Below, in pieces: positions 1 to 13,000 of a stretch of 64,000 bases of DNA. The DNA is from Anodontia alba (Eukaryota > Mollusca > Bivalvia > Lucinida > Lucinidae), in assembly GCA_964016985.1 (NCBI GenBank), contig OZ024823.1, positions 40,520,264-40,584,263 of the forward strand. The letters run 5' to 3'. The notes under the pieces are model-generated. The model ran no database searches, was not told the origin of the DNA, and saw nothing but the letters and a program-made list of their open reading frames with translations. Position 1 is the stretch's first letter. Each line of letters begins with the position of its first letter. The position numbers and the translations under genes are program-made.

Positions 1-957
1 CTAAGAATGAAATAAACTTATTTAATAATCATGTTCTGATTGTGGCTCCTGTGACTTTTGCCCCAGCAGGTGCGATGACGCCTTCCGCGGAATTCTTGTT
101 TTTTCTTTTCATTTCTCCAAAACAGATGGCAAAGCTTTTCCTATAAGTGCCTACAACATATGTTTTTGATGAACAAATCAGAAAAATATCAGAACATCTA
201 ACCCTAAGTTACATTTAATTGATTGTGTTGAAGTTTAACGACACGTCAATCCTTGTGGGTCATTTTGTGTCGTCTCCCAGAGAAAGGGAGAAAAGAGATA
301 GCAGAAGAGATGAAAGAGATGAACAGGGAAGAAAGAGGAACAGGAATGAAAGTGAAGAAACAGAAGAAATAAAAATATTTCCCCTATATCCTTACCTGCT
401 ACAAGGATAGCAGGCCTTGCCCAACTGTAAGTTACATTTACTTTACCTAGACCTATACAAGATATTTTTACATTCCATACACAGGTTGCACATAAAGAAT
501 CATGACTATTAGCTCTCTCTTTACATGGGCAAGTCACACACACAGATATTTTTTCTCTCTCTTTCTATAGCCAAGATGCACATGAAGGTTCAAATAGCAT
601 TATGTATCTCTCTGAAGGCAGGGTGCACATAAAATCTATGAGAAGTATAACTTTCTACAGGCAGGCTGACTGTAAAGACTACAAGTGTATTACATTTTAT
701 ATTTTTCTCTATACTGAGGCTGGCTGCAAACAAGCTACATCAGTACATACATGTATTTCTTATTTTCCCTCTTGACAAAGACTACAGGAGTAATATTTCT
801 AAGTTTCTGTATGCAAACTGCATATAACATCTACAGATCCTCTCAGTATTATTACTCTCTATGTGTTGGCAGGCTGCACATTAAAATTTAAAAGGTATTC
901 CATATTACCCTTTTATCAGCAAATTGTATACAAAGACTATAAGAATACATTACTTAC
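1..957. repeat. Intron of the ENTPD gene with a degenerate tandem repeat
   Basis: No coding exon was recognised here although the last exons of the minus-strand ENTPD gene should lie at or beyond this edge. From about 479 to 957 a motif like GGCTGCACATAAAGACTAC recurs with decay near 484, 576, 620, 663, 720, 820, 870 and 922, each preceded by a T/C-rich run. About 283-370 is almost pure purine on the plus strand. The remainder shows nothing I recognise. Confidence 0.45.
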
Positions 958-1057
958 ACTACAGTATATTCAATTCCAGAATATGTCCATTTAGATATAT
1001 GTCCTGGAGGTATACATGGACTAGTTAAATTAAAGTGAGGTGGATCTTTAACATCTT
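958..1057 (-). CDS. ENTPD5: ENTPD5/6 coding exon 9, last one in window
   Basis: Residues 289-321, including SPCIPPG and SGIEYTV, which match the family's SPCLPPGF and GVEYT segment with a conserved Cys. I placed the donor at GTAAGT (952-957), leaving phase 2; a GT two bases earlier is possible. The next exon is not visible. Confidence 0.85.
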
Positions 1058-4000
1058 CTGAAATACATATACATGTACTCTCATGATCAGATAAAACACT
1101 GAAAAACATGCTATATAGGCCACACCAAGGGGAACTGTGTCTCCAGCCACATGTGGACATCCCAGATCAGCCTGTGCATTCTTATCAGGTTCACTGCTTA
1201 CAGAATCATTGTCTATTTGCAAAGGCCCTGATAAGACTGTGTACCTAAATCTGCACTTTTCACATACACTCAAAGACACAGTTACACTTCATGTAGCCCA
1301 AATGTAAGCAAGACACAGTTTCAAATGTAAGCAAAGACACAGTTTCAAATGTAAGCAAAGACACAGTTTCACTTTATGCTGCCCAATGTAAGCAAGGTCA
1401 GACCTGCCAGCACATTTGTAGTCTAATCACAGCCTTTTCCCTTTTATACATACAATTAGGGCATGCAGAATTAAAATTGAACCATATCAGTTATTGGTAT
1501 TCCAGATATTCCATGTGAAAAGTTAAAGTTCTTCTTGGTCCAGCACAAATTTTAGGACCAGTATGATGCAGTTGTGTGATGTTGAAACAGACAAAATGAA
1601 GTTGTGTTTGGTCCAGCTCACATTAATTACATTTATTTAGATCCTCCCATAGCTCCAGATAAGACATTGTTTTTTTATGTGTGTGTGTGTGTTTTTTTTA
1701 CCCCAAAAGTTTGTTTGTGTTAAGGTTTTAAGGCCCAGTCAACCCAATGGGGTCATATTGAGTGCGGTCAGTTTACCTAACCACACTTTTACTGGGCAGG
1801 CTTAATCCTCTAAGGGGTTGACCAGTATTGTGCACATTCTTTTGCCAGAAACTGACAACTGCCCTTCTTGAATCAGCGGAAGAGAGAGAATGACAGTAGA
1901 AAATATTTCATGATCAAATCTCCATGAAAGAATGTTGCCGACCCAACGGGGTTGAACCCGCAACCTCCTGGTCACCAGTCGCACGCTCATCCAACTGAGT
2001 CACAGAGGCCGGCTCATCCAAAAAGTACTAATAAGTTTCTTATTCTCCATGGAATCATATGTTGTGGTACTCATTAGAAGTGCCTCACCAAGGCACTTCT
2101 AATGAGTGCCCACAACATATGTTTTCATGGAGAAATAAGAAAAAAAAATATGTGGATAATCCCTCTTATCTGCAGCTACATGTATGTCCTCTAAACAGAA
2201 AGATGAGGTGGTAACTGCCTTTCTGCATATGTTTTATGCACAAACATTATCTTCTGGGCCCAGTTGTTCAAAGCGTCGTTAGCTTAACGAGCTCGTTAAG
2301 GGTCATTTCGTTAACTGTTTTAGCAGATTCAATATACAATATTCTGATATTTTTTGCTGAAAAAATGTGAGTAGCTTTTGCTACTCACATTTTTTCAGCA
2401 AAAAATTTCAGCATATCTGCGTATCACTCGATGTAAATTTTAACGACATCATTAGCTTTGAACAACTGGGCCCTGATTTCTTTTAGTTTACTGTGCATAG
2501 GCAAAGATTCTGACCAGCCTCGTGCAGATGAGCAGAGGGAACAAATTCTTTCCTTTAAGAACAGAAAAAGACATTCTATACAGTTTGCTTTAACATGAAA
2601 TATCAAGCTTTATTTTCTCAAAAAAAAAATTTAAACCTTGTTCTGCTGGGCCCAGATATGCCCTGCCTTTGCAAATAGTGTGGATTCAGATCAGTTGGCT
2701 TCTTCAGAAGCCAACTGATCTGGATTGCACTGTTTGTCAATCAGAATGTGAATTTATATCAATAATCTGGATTAAGTAATTTGATTGGCTGACAATTAGG
2801 CATGGCATCTTAATTTATTCAGCATGAAAAGAGTTAACATGCCTTCTGCTACAAATCTAATTGACAATTTAAAGTTTAAGATTGGGTTCACTAACCTGTA
2901 TGTTCTTCCCCTCCAGTCAATATAAACCTTGAAGCCATCAGCCCTAATTTTAAATAGCTGTAATTCAAAACAGAAGAAAAATCAGAAGCAGGTATTATTG
3001 TCCTTATTACTATTTTTAAAAGCTCAACTACAATAAAAGCACCGCAAGCATAATACCCCGCCATAGCAATTATTTGTTTATGTATTAAAGTTATCGTTGC
3101 AAAAATGTCTGGAAAGAAAATGATGGAGGGACAGATAACAATCCTAAAGCAGATCTTGATAATATCAATGCGTATAGCAAGTTTGGTTAAAAGGCCTTGT
3201 TATTAACTCAAGTTATCATCCAGAAATGAAAATATGGACTTGTCTCGAGCAGATAACTCCGTAAAAATTTGCCGAAATTTGCCCATTAGCAATCCCAAAC
3301 CTGATCTCCTTACTGTCAATACATATAGCAAGTTTGGTTAAAATCCCTTGTTATTTACTAAAGTTATCATCCGGAAATGAAAATAAGGGCGTGTCTCGGG
3401 CAGATAACTCCGTGAAAATTTGACAAAATTTGCCCATTAGTAATACCAAACCAGATCTCCTTAATGTCAATGCATACGAGGGATGTTCGAAATGAATTGC
3501 TTATTTCTATCTGGAGACTTCAAATTTCAAGTACTCATTTCATGCCCTCGAAGTACTCCCCGTGGCTAGAAATGCAAAGTTTCAGCCGATGTATCCACTT
3601 CTTCAAGGCGTCACGGTACGCTGATTTGGGCACAGTAATAAGGTACTGATGAATGGCAGATCCAAGTGCCTGTCGGGACTGGTATTTCCGCCCAGCAAGG
3701 AATGCTTTCAATTTCGGAAACAAAAAGAAATCACATGGGGCAAGGTCTGGGGAATACGGTGGGTGAGGCAAAACAGTTACTTTTTCTTTCTTCAAAAACG
3801 CCGTAACTATTGCGGAGGTATTAGCTGGGGCATTGTCATGTAGAAGACGGACATGATTAAAACCAGTGGCAGGGCGTTGTTTCTGATAATACTTTTTCAG
3901 TTTCTTCAGTACTACGTCTTTGTAGTACTTTCTGGTGATGCTTTTGCCCTTTTTCACTGGCACTTTTATTGCGACTCCTTCACCAGAGAAGAAGATTTAA

Positions 4001-7000
4001 TACAAAACCTTCTTTGTACTCAAAGAACGTTTGGCAATTATTGGGCGTTTGCTGTGTTTAGTGGCCCAGATCTTATTGCTAACCTTTCTGACGGGCTCAA
4101 AATAATGGACCCAGGTTTCATCACCTGTGACGACATTGGCAAACTGCTTTTTGTCATATTTTGGAAACATTTGAAGCAGCTTTTTGGCCACTTTAACCCG
4201 TTGCCTCTTTTGCTCGTCAGTCAACAGATGTGGCACCCATCTAGCAGAAATCTTTCTGACTTTCAAATGCTTCTTCAAAATAAGGTGAACCGTTGAAAGT
4301 GATATGCCTACCTTTCGTGCAATATCACGAACTGTAAATCTGGCATCTCCTTCAATGATTTCCTTTATTTTGGAAACGATTTCTTTATGAGATGCAGATT
4401 TTGGCCTACCTGATTTCGGTGCATTTTTGATGGACTCTACACCAGACTCAAATTTCTTTTTCCACCGCCAAACTGTGTCATAAGACACACAAGAAGGTCC
4501 AAAAGCAGTAGAAATTTCAGTCATCAGCTTCTTCAAAGAACAACCAAGTTTTGAGCTTTGATGTAAGCCCGTATTTCATCTTTTTTGTCGACGCTTCTAC
4601 CAACCATTTTTACTGCAGTGGTCAATGACTGCGTGTATTCAAATGGCAAATTTTATGTCTTACACTTAGTCTAACATGTACATTTATACACCATTGTGTA
4701 GATATTGAATAACCCTATACAGGTATGTATTGGTTTTTATCGTGCCCCACATGGGTATCAAGCTAGAGGACAATAAGCAATTCATTTTGAACATCCCTCG
4801 TATAGCAAGGTTGATGAAAATCCCTTGTTATTTACAGAGTTATCATCCGGAAATGAAAATATGGGTGTGTCTCGGGCAGATAACTCCGTAAAAATTTAAT
4901 GAAATTTGCCCATTAGCAATCGCAAACCAGATCTCCTTAATGTCAATGCATATAGCAAGTTTGGTGAAAATCCCTTGTTATTTACTAAAGTTATAGTCCG
5001 GAAACGAAAATATGGGCGTGTCTCGGGCAGATAACTCAGTCAAATATTGATGAAATTTGCCCATTAGCAATCCCAAACCAGATCTCCACAATATCAATGC
5101 ACATACCAAGTTTGGTGAAAATCCCTTGTTATTTACTCAAGTTATAGTCCGGAAATGAAAATATGGGTGTGTCTTGGGCAGGTAACTCCGTCAAAAATTG
5201 ACAAAATTTGCCCATTAGCAATCCCAAACCAGATCTCCACAATATCAATGCACAAACCAAGTTTGGTGAAAATCCCTTGTTATTTACTCAAGTTATAGTC
5301 TGGAAACGAAAATATGGGCGTGTCTTGGGCAGATAACTCTGTCAAAAATTTGCCGAAATTTGCCCATTAGAAATCCCAAAACAGATCTCCACAATATCAA
5401 TGCACATACCAAGTTTGGTAAAAATTCATTGATGTTTACTCAAGTTATCATCCGGAAACGAAAAAGGGACGGACGGACAGACTCATGGACGACCAACGTG
5501 AAACCATAATACCCCGCCACTATTGTGTGGCGGGGTATAAAAAGGCAATGAAAGATGAAAATGAAAACAAAAGTAAAACCAAACACTTCAATACATGCTT
5601 TAGTCTGCGGCCTTAACCTTAGATTAATATCTGCATTTGATTCAGGCTTAATTAAAAAAATGCCAGTCTTTATCACAGATGAAACCAAGTAACTTAAAAG
5701 TTTTACAAAAAACTCTAATTCCAAAGCACTAAATCTGTAACCTTAACTTCTGTACTGCTGACAGACCCCAAAAAAGCTGTATCCAAACAAAAATGTTTAG
5801 ATCATATAGAAAAATTACCATAAATGGTCATTTTTTCTATATAATCCACACATTTTTGCTTTTTATCTAAACTGTATCCAAACATGAAAGTGTTGATTAT
5901 ATAGAAAAATGACCATTTATGGTCTTTTTTTTTCTAAACAATCTATATTTTTATATAGATACAACATTGTTGATAAGCTATTAAATGTGGGTTTTGCTTT
6001 GGATCCAAGCAATAGTGTTATAAAGAGGTTGTTGTGTACCATTGTCACACATCCAGCAGTTTTATATATATCAACAGGTAGTAAAACTGACTTGTTCAAA
6101 ATTAAAGACAAGTATGGTAAATAGTTAAGGTGTCCAAACATTTAGGGTAAGTATGGTATGCACATTCCGATCGTCCAGCATATCAACATATTTCCACCAA
6201 CATCTTTGCTGTCAGGAGATACATCTAACAATATTTAATGATTAGGTAATTGGACAGTGAAGGCCCTGATCAGACTGCAAAGATGCCCAGGTGATCTGGA
6301 CATTTGCTGTCAGATATGCCTTGATGTTCTTGATTTGTTGTTTTACATCTCTTTCAACATTATTTAAGTCATACTGAGATGACAATGACAATGGGGCAAT
6401 AATGAATGGCTGTGTGCAATGAAGCACCATACAGTCACAAGCTGAATTCTGCCTCATAGAGGGATTTGAAAGCAGGACCTTGTGATATGAAGTCCGAAGT
6501 GCTAACTGCTGGCCCACCCTACTCTAAATTTAGTACATTCCGAAAAAATCCAGCAGATGTTTGATGATGTTTTGCTTTTTTCTTTCTGGAAAATAGGGTT
6601 TGACATTTATCCAAATGGTTGACAGTTTGTATGAAATGGTAAGCCCTATTTTCTGGACAACATCTGCTGAAATTTTTACATTTTACATAGCATGCTATGA
6701 GTCAATCTACTTACCTATGTGTATACAGCAAAAATTCTTGTTTAAAAAGACGAACATTTTTAGTAAAATCTTCTGGAGTGTTTTTAAGAGTGCTCTGAAA
6801 GACACATTAAAATGCATTTATTAGATTACAATTATACATACGATACTGTATCAAAAGTAAACATTCAAACAATACAATCACATGGACACAAAATTTATGT
6901 ACATGTATTTTGTCTGTCATGTTTAAGTTGTTTTGTCAAGACTATCCATAGCTCAAGTGGGAGTATCAGGTAAATAGTTTTCTTAATTCTCCTCGAAATC

Positions 7001-10000
7001 ATATGTTGTGGGTACCCTTTAAAACCACTTCCTGAGGTTCTTCTAATGAGTACCTGTGTAACATGTTTTCATGAAGGAATAAGCAAAGTATTTATCTGCT
7101 ACCCTAGTGCTATGAATATCTAAAAGATCTGGGCCCAGTTGTTCAAAGCATTGTTAGCTCAACAAGCTCAATAGTGGTCAAAATGTTAACTGTTCTAGTA
7201 GGTACAATATCTAATTCACAGGTAAATTTTGCTGAAAAAATGTGAGTAGCTTTTGCAAATGCAAAAGCTACTCACATTTTTTCAGCAAAAATATTAGCAT
7301 ATTCGCCATATTTAATGATCAAAGTTTTAACGATACGTTAACTAACGACATCATTAGTTTTGAACAACTGGGCCCTGATTACAAATGGTAGATGAAATTA
7401 ACTGCTAGACACACGATATATGCAGGCAGAAATACAACAGGCCCTGCTACATGGTTGTCTTTCGCCAGCCATCAGGATTGGACAACTTCGGTTTAGAAAG
7501 TTATTACTATAGATAAGACTCTTTCTTCCAAGCAAAATGTGTTGATATGTTTTTTCTTATTTATCCATCTGAACATAAGTTATGGGTTATGTCTAGACTC
7601 AACATATAAGAACTGTCAATGTACTTTAGCTTTTAGTGTCCTAAAACATACAAAAATACTAGTTTCCAAATTATTTTGGGTCTCCCAATATTAAGTCCCA
7701 ATATATATAGTTTCTACAGGATAAAAAAGTTTAACACTGACAATGGGACTTGGTGGCCCATTGGCAACTTCCAAGCCGGGTAATGTAAGCTGGAGCCCCG
7801 CCTGGGACATAGGTTTTTTTCTGATCATTATTACACCTGGCAATACTCAATGTTCACAGGAATGAGTACACAGTGGACCGAACAAAAAGCTTGGTGATAG
7901 ACAAAATGGCACTATCAAAGCAATACTGAACAATGCTCACTACAAAGAAACATTGCCTGCCTAAAAAAACAATATTTGTAAAGCTGAAATATCCCAGAAT
8001 GTTCCCACAATTATGTCAACAAAGGATATAGCTACTCTTTTAACAAGTTTTCATTATTTTCTGAACACTTCTTGTTTATACATGTATTCTGTTTTTCCTT
8101 TCACTGAGCCTGACAAATCCATTTTTTGTTGTTTTAAAACTAACATTTTTAGCAATATTATAAAATTGATTTTCCTTATTTTAATTTTCAGTTTAAAACA
8201 GACATTAAGGTATTACAACCACCTATGAGAGTGAAGAAAAATCTTCAGAACAGACAGGAAGTCAGAACATAAATAATGATTTTATTTGACACAAAGTGTT
8301 TTTAGTGGAACCAACATTTTCCTGCTACTGATTAAGATAAAAATCTCTTTAGTCTGCTTTCAAAATTGCTTTCAAAATATTACAAACTATTCTTTTTCCT
8401 ATGCCATATTTTGCACTTAACTCTATTTATGTAGGTTAATGTCTTTTTCTGCATCCTTTAATAAATCATTTTTTTCCTCAGTTATCAAATCTATTCTCGC
8501 TCTTTTAGGAGACAGTGAATCTTGTATTCTATCTTAAAGATACCTTTAACAATTTGGTTTTTTTTTACATTAAGGACAGAGAGAACGAGTGTTTGTGCTC
8601 AAATTAATTTAAGCAATGGCTTGAGAGATGAAACTAGCTCACTTTGTATGATAATGAAACAACAATTTTATGTTTCTTCAAATATGTCGCAGAATAAAAA
8701 GAGAACCCACAACATAACAAACTCGGACTGAATAATGTATAAATTTAAGCTGTATACCTCATCTTTAGGAATAAAAGTTATCTGTGTGGAGCCACCACCT
8801 AAATCTAGAGCTGGAACAGTATCACCACCAGAGGGTAAATAACCTGCAAAATCAGAAAATAATTTTCAAGGGTAAAAATATTAATGTTTAGCAGCCCGGA
8901 TAAAAATTTCAGCAGATGTTATCAAAATCAATATTTTTCTAATTTCTGCACAAAAACATATGTTGTGGGTACTCATTAGAAACGCTTTGCTGAGGTGCTT
9001 CTAATGAGTACCCACAACACAACATACCTAAATGTATGAAATATTTTTCCCCCGAACAGGATACAACATTACATGCACGTTGTCTCCTAAATCAGTATCC
9101 CAAGTCAGTATAAAAGTGTTATATACCGACACCTGCTGACATAAGGATAAATGCTGCTTGTTTCGAGCTGTATAAAAAAATTGAGCACAGAATATACAGG
9201 GAAATGATGATAACTTGGTGTTTTACATCTCTTTAACAGTGTTTAAGTAAAAAAGAAAGGTGACAATGGTAGGCTCTGTGCAATGAAGTGACATGCAGTC
9301 ATGAGCAGGCCCCGAGATTATAAAACTTTTTTCATGCTCTACTCAGCTGAGCATGAAATTTTCTCTGCTAATAAATATGAAAATGCCAACAATAGTTGGC
9401 ATTTTCATATTTATTAGCAGAGAAATCTTCATGCTCAGCAATGTTTAACGAGAAATAATTTGCAATTGTTCGTAATTTGAGATTTATTAGCAGGACAAAT
9501 TTCATCCTCAGCTGAGTTGAGCATAAAAAAAAAGTTTTATAACCTCTGGGCCTGAACTGCACCTCCTGAAGGATTCAAACCAAGGATCTCATGATCTGCA
9601 ATGGAGTGTGCTAGCCACTCAGCCACCTGGATGCTCATACACAAGGGAGTCTTATAAAAATCTTTACCCTCAGACTCAGAAACATGAAAGATCTTAACAA
9701 TACAAACTTGTCAGTTCCACTTCAAAACAGCTTTTTGGTTTGGTTTGGTGTTTAACATCCCAGTCAACACTATTAAGCTCATATTGAGACAGTCAGTTTA
9801 TCTAACCACATTTTTTCTGGGCAGTCCTCTCAGCGGTTAACCAGTAAACTGCAAATTCCTTTGCCAGAAACTGACAACTGCCCTTCTTGAATCAGGCAAA
9901 GGGAGAGAATGACTGCAGAAAGTATTTCATGATCAATCTCCATGAAAGAATGTTGCTGTACTCGACAAGGATCGAACATGGACCTCCTGATCACCAGTTA

Positions 10001-13000
10001 GATGTGCATTCAACTGAGCCATTGAAGCTTTATAATAGCTAATAATGGGGACCAGATAAACTTGCTTCATTTTCTGCTATTCATACAAGGGAAACAACTT
10101 CTGTGTTTTCCTGTTTGCTTTCCTCTAAACCAAGCCCCTACTGAAGATTCTTCTATAAAGAAAAGAATTTGCTCCCCTTGGGAGCAATTTTTTTTCTTTT
10201 TAGAGTAGACCCCTTTAAGAAGGGAGACAAAACAATCTTAACAGGGTTGCTTCCCTTGAATGTGCATCAATTCTCCATAATAAACTATTTTGAAGTATTA
10301 TGAAAATATGTTTTGTTTTGTGTTTTCAAGTCAGCTACCTGGAAGGGGGGCCACTGATGTGGATGTTGCCCCTGTACCTGCACGTTAATCAAAAATCTAT
10401 TGATGATGATGATGATGATGAAGTAGTCAAGCCAAAATCATTTATACATTTGAATTAGAATGCTGTAAAACAAAGTGTCTACTGTGAACTTACCTAACAT
10501 GAAATTCACTGTCATCCAGCTAAACACTCCTGAAAAAACAACAACAAAGAAACAACTCAGTTCCACAAACAGTCCAACAAGGATCTGCCAAAGGCTTACA
10601 AGTCAGTGAACCCTGAAATATAGGTGGATACTCCTGTCTGAGTTGTCATCCCAAAGTGCAAGCCTATACCAAGTATCATTATTGCCTTTGTCGTTCTTGA
10701 GAAATGAATGTGGAAATTAGGGTCAAAGTAGGGTTGATGCAAATTTACAAAGTCGGTGGACCGAGAAATATAGGTCGAGGTCAAATATGGATACTGCTGT
10801 CTGAGTTGTCATCCCTAAGTGCAAGCTTATACCAAGTATAATCACTGTAGCCTTTATTGTTCTTGGGAAATGAACTTGAACATTAGGGTCAAAGTTAGGG
10901 TTGATGCAAATACTGACGGATGAATGGATGGACGGACAAACAGACGGACAAACGGAAAACCAGATCCCTATATCCCCCAACGCTAAAAGCAGGCGCGACA
11001 AAAACCAGAAAGTTTAAGCAAATTAATAGAATGAAAACAATCATAAACTATTTGTCTTCTGTCATTTGACACTCGGTTTGCTGCGGAACAATTTCTGCAG
11101 TTCTCAGCAGCTTTTTAATTCAGTAGGTCAAAGGTCAAATAAAGTCTATAAAGATTGCCCTTGGAAACAAGGAACAAATAAAGAACAAAAATTGGTCTTG
11201 GCTTCATTGCAACTCTTCATATCTCAGCACTGTATTTTGCAGCACAACATATGCCCGTTAGCACTGGCTTACAGTATTAGCCATAAAACCTTATCATCTG
11301 TAAACTGAAAAAACAAAATAAAAAAAAAAAAAAATAAATTGAAAAAAAAACAACAAAAAAACAGATCAGCTGAATAGCTGCACGAGTTGTTCACTCAGTA
11401 AAGTCTGGACACCCATAATACAGCATTAACCCATGTCTTGCTGAATAAATTAAGATGCCCCGCCCACTTCTAATTTCTAACAAATCAGATTACTTGATCC
11501 TGTTTGTTAATACATATTCACATACTTAATGGCAAACAGTGTAGATCCAGATCAGTTGACTGATCTGGATCTACACTGTTTGCAGTCAGGGTATATCCGG
11601 GTTCAGCAGGACTAGGGTTAATAAAGCAAGAAGACTGGATGTAGAGGCTTCACTGGACCTTCACCTTCAGCAAAATGTATAATCACAGTCTTCTTCAGCT
11701 AGCCTCATTTACCATATTTATCCAAATATTGGGATGGACCTGAGCAAACAGTGCAGACCCATATCTGATACTACAAAATGTGGCAACTAATCAGGGTCGA
11801 CTCATCCAGTAGTTTATGACCCATTAACAGGAAGTAAACTGTTGTTTAAATTTTAGGTTGGTCGGTTTTGAGCTTAACAGACCAGCCAACACTACAGTGT
11901 ATTTGTCATATCGAGCTGGTCAGTTTACCTAACCACACTTTTCCTGGGATCAAATTTTAGGACCAAGTATGGTAAGGAGTTAAGGTGTCCGATATATAGG
12001 GTAACAAAGTAAGCAGTGTCTTGGGAAAAGAGCCATTACAGCGTATGTGAACATCAAAGGTTTAGGTAAGCCTGCACAGATGCCCATTCTCAGCAGAACT
12101 GACACAGTTCGCTTGTGTAATCAGTAGGCCAAGGAAAAACTTCAGCCAAAGAACTAGACATGTGGCATCACTAAGTGACCTAAGGGACAACAGAAAGTCC
12201 AAAGAGGCTATACTAGTGACACAGGTCACAGCCGTTATATAGCTCATTAAAATTTACCTTCATCTACACCATCCATTATACCAACACCACCCTGTGGAAG
12301 CTGAAATGGAAATCTCTTAAGATAGGCTGTGACCTGAAAAAGAAACAATGACTGTATCAATGCTCTGTATTCGTGTTGTCCCAATGATGATAATCGATCA
12401 TCACTTACTTTTGCCTCTTGTACCAAAATGAATAAATTATAAATGGTCATTCTTCTATCAAATCTATACACTTTTGTTTGGATACAACACTACTGGGGTC
12501 CATCTTAAAACCTATTATATCTGAATTATTTTAACCCTTGCCATGCTGAATAAATTAAGATGCCACGCCAACTTCTAATTTTCAGACAATCAGATTACTT
12601 GATCAGGTTATTGATACAAATTCACATACTTAATGCCAAACAGCTTAGATCCAGATCAGTTGGCTTCTGAAGAAGTCAACTGATCTGAATCTACACTGTT
12701 TGCAGAGGGATGGCATTTCCGGGTTCAGTAGGACAAGGGTTAATAACAAACCATCTTATAAAGCGGTTCCAGTACATATATATGTGTCTTATTTCTCCAC
12801 AAAACGTTATGTTGTGGGTACTCATATCCAAAACGCCTCAGCAAGGTGCTTCTAATAAGTACACACAACATATGCTTTCAATTAAGAAAAATATCCATGT
12901 TTTTTTTGGCTGAAAAAAGTGCCTTATCTGGAGCTATGCTAACAGTCCCTCATTTCTGACATTTTTACACAACTTAACACTAAAAATGCCAAGAAAGCCT

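Larger units (their letters stand above)
3050..5540 (+). mobile_element. Element E: hairpin-ended repeat element with 150-bp tandem units, split by mariner
   Basis: A non-coding element built of about seven units of 150-151 bp (phase marker ATCCCTTGTT near 3193, 3343, 4820, 4970, 5121, 5272). Both ends carry ATACCCCGCCA. The right end forms a hairpin, ATACCCCGCCAC, loop TATTGT, GTGGCGGGGTAT, preceded by GGGACGGACGGACAGAC. A mariner interrupts it at 3477-4800. A single-unit reversed relative lies at 40231-40510. No transposase is seen, so it is non-autonomous; the superfamily is unknown. Confidence 0.75.

Noticed and set aside
235..543. 102-codon minus-strand frame near the left edge
   Set aside because: Checked as a possible ENTPD C-terminal exon; it has none of the expected motifs (for example FYAFSYYY) and depends on the antisense of a purine-rich tract.
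3853..4296. 147-codon open frame on the plus strand
   Set aside because: It lies antisense to the mariner transposase and has no independent similarity.
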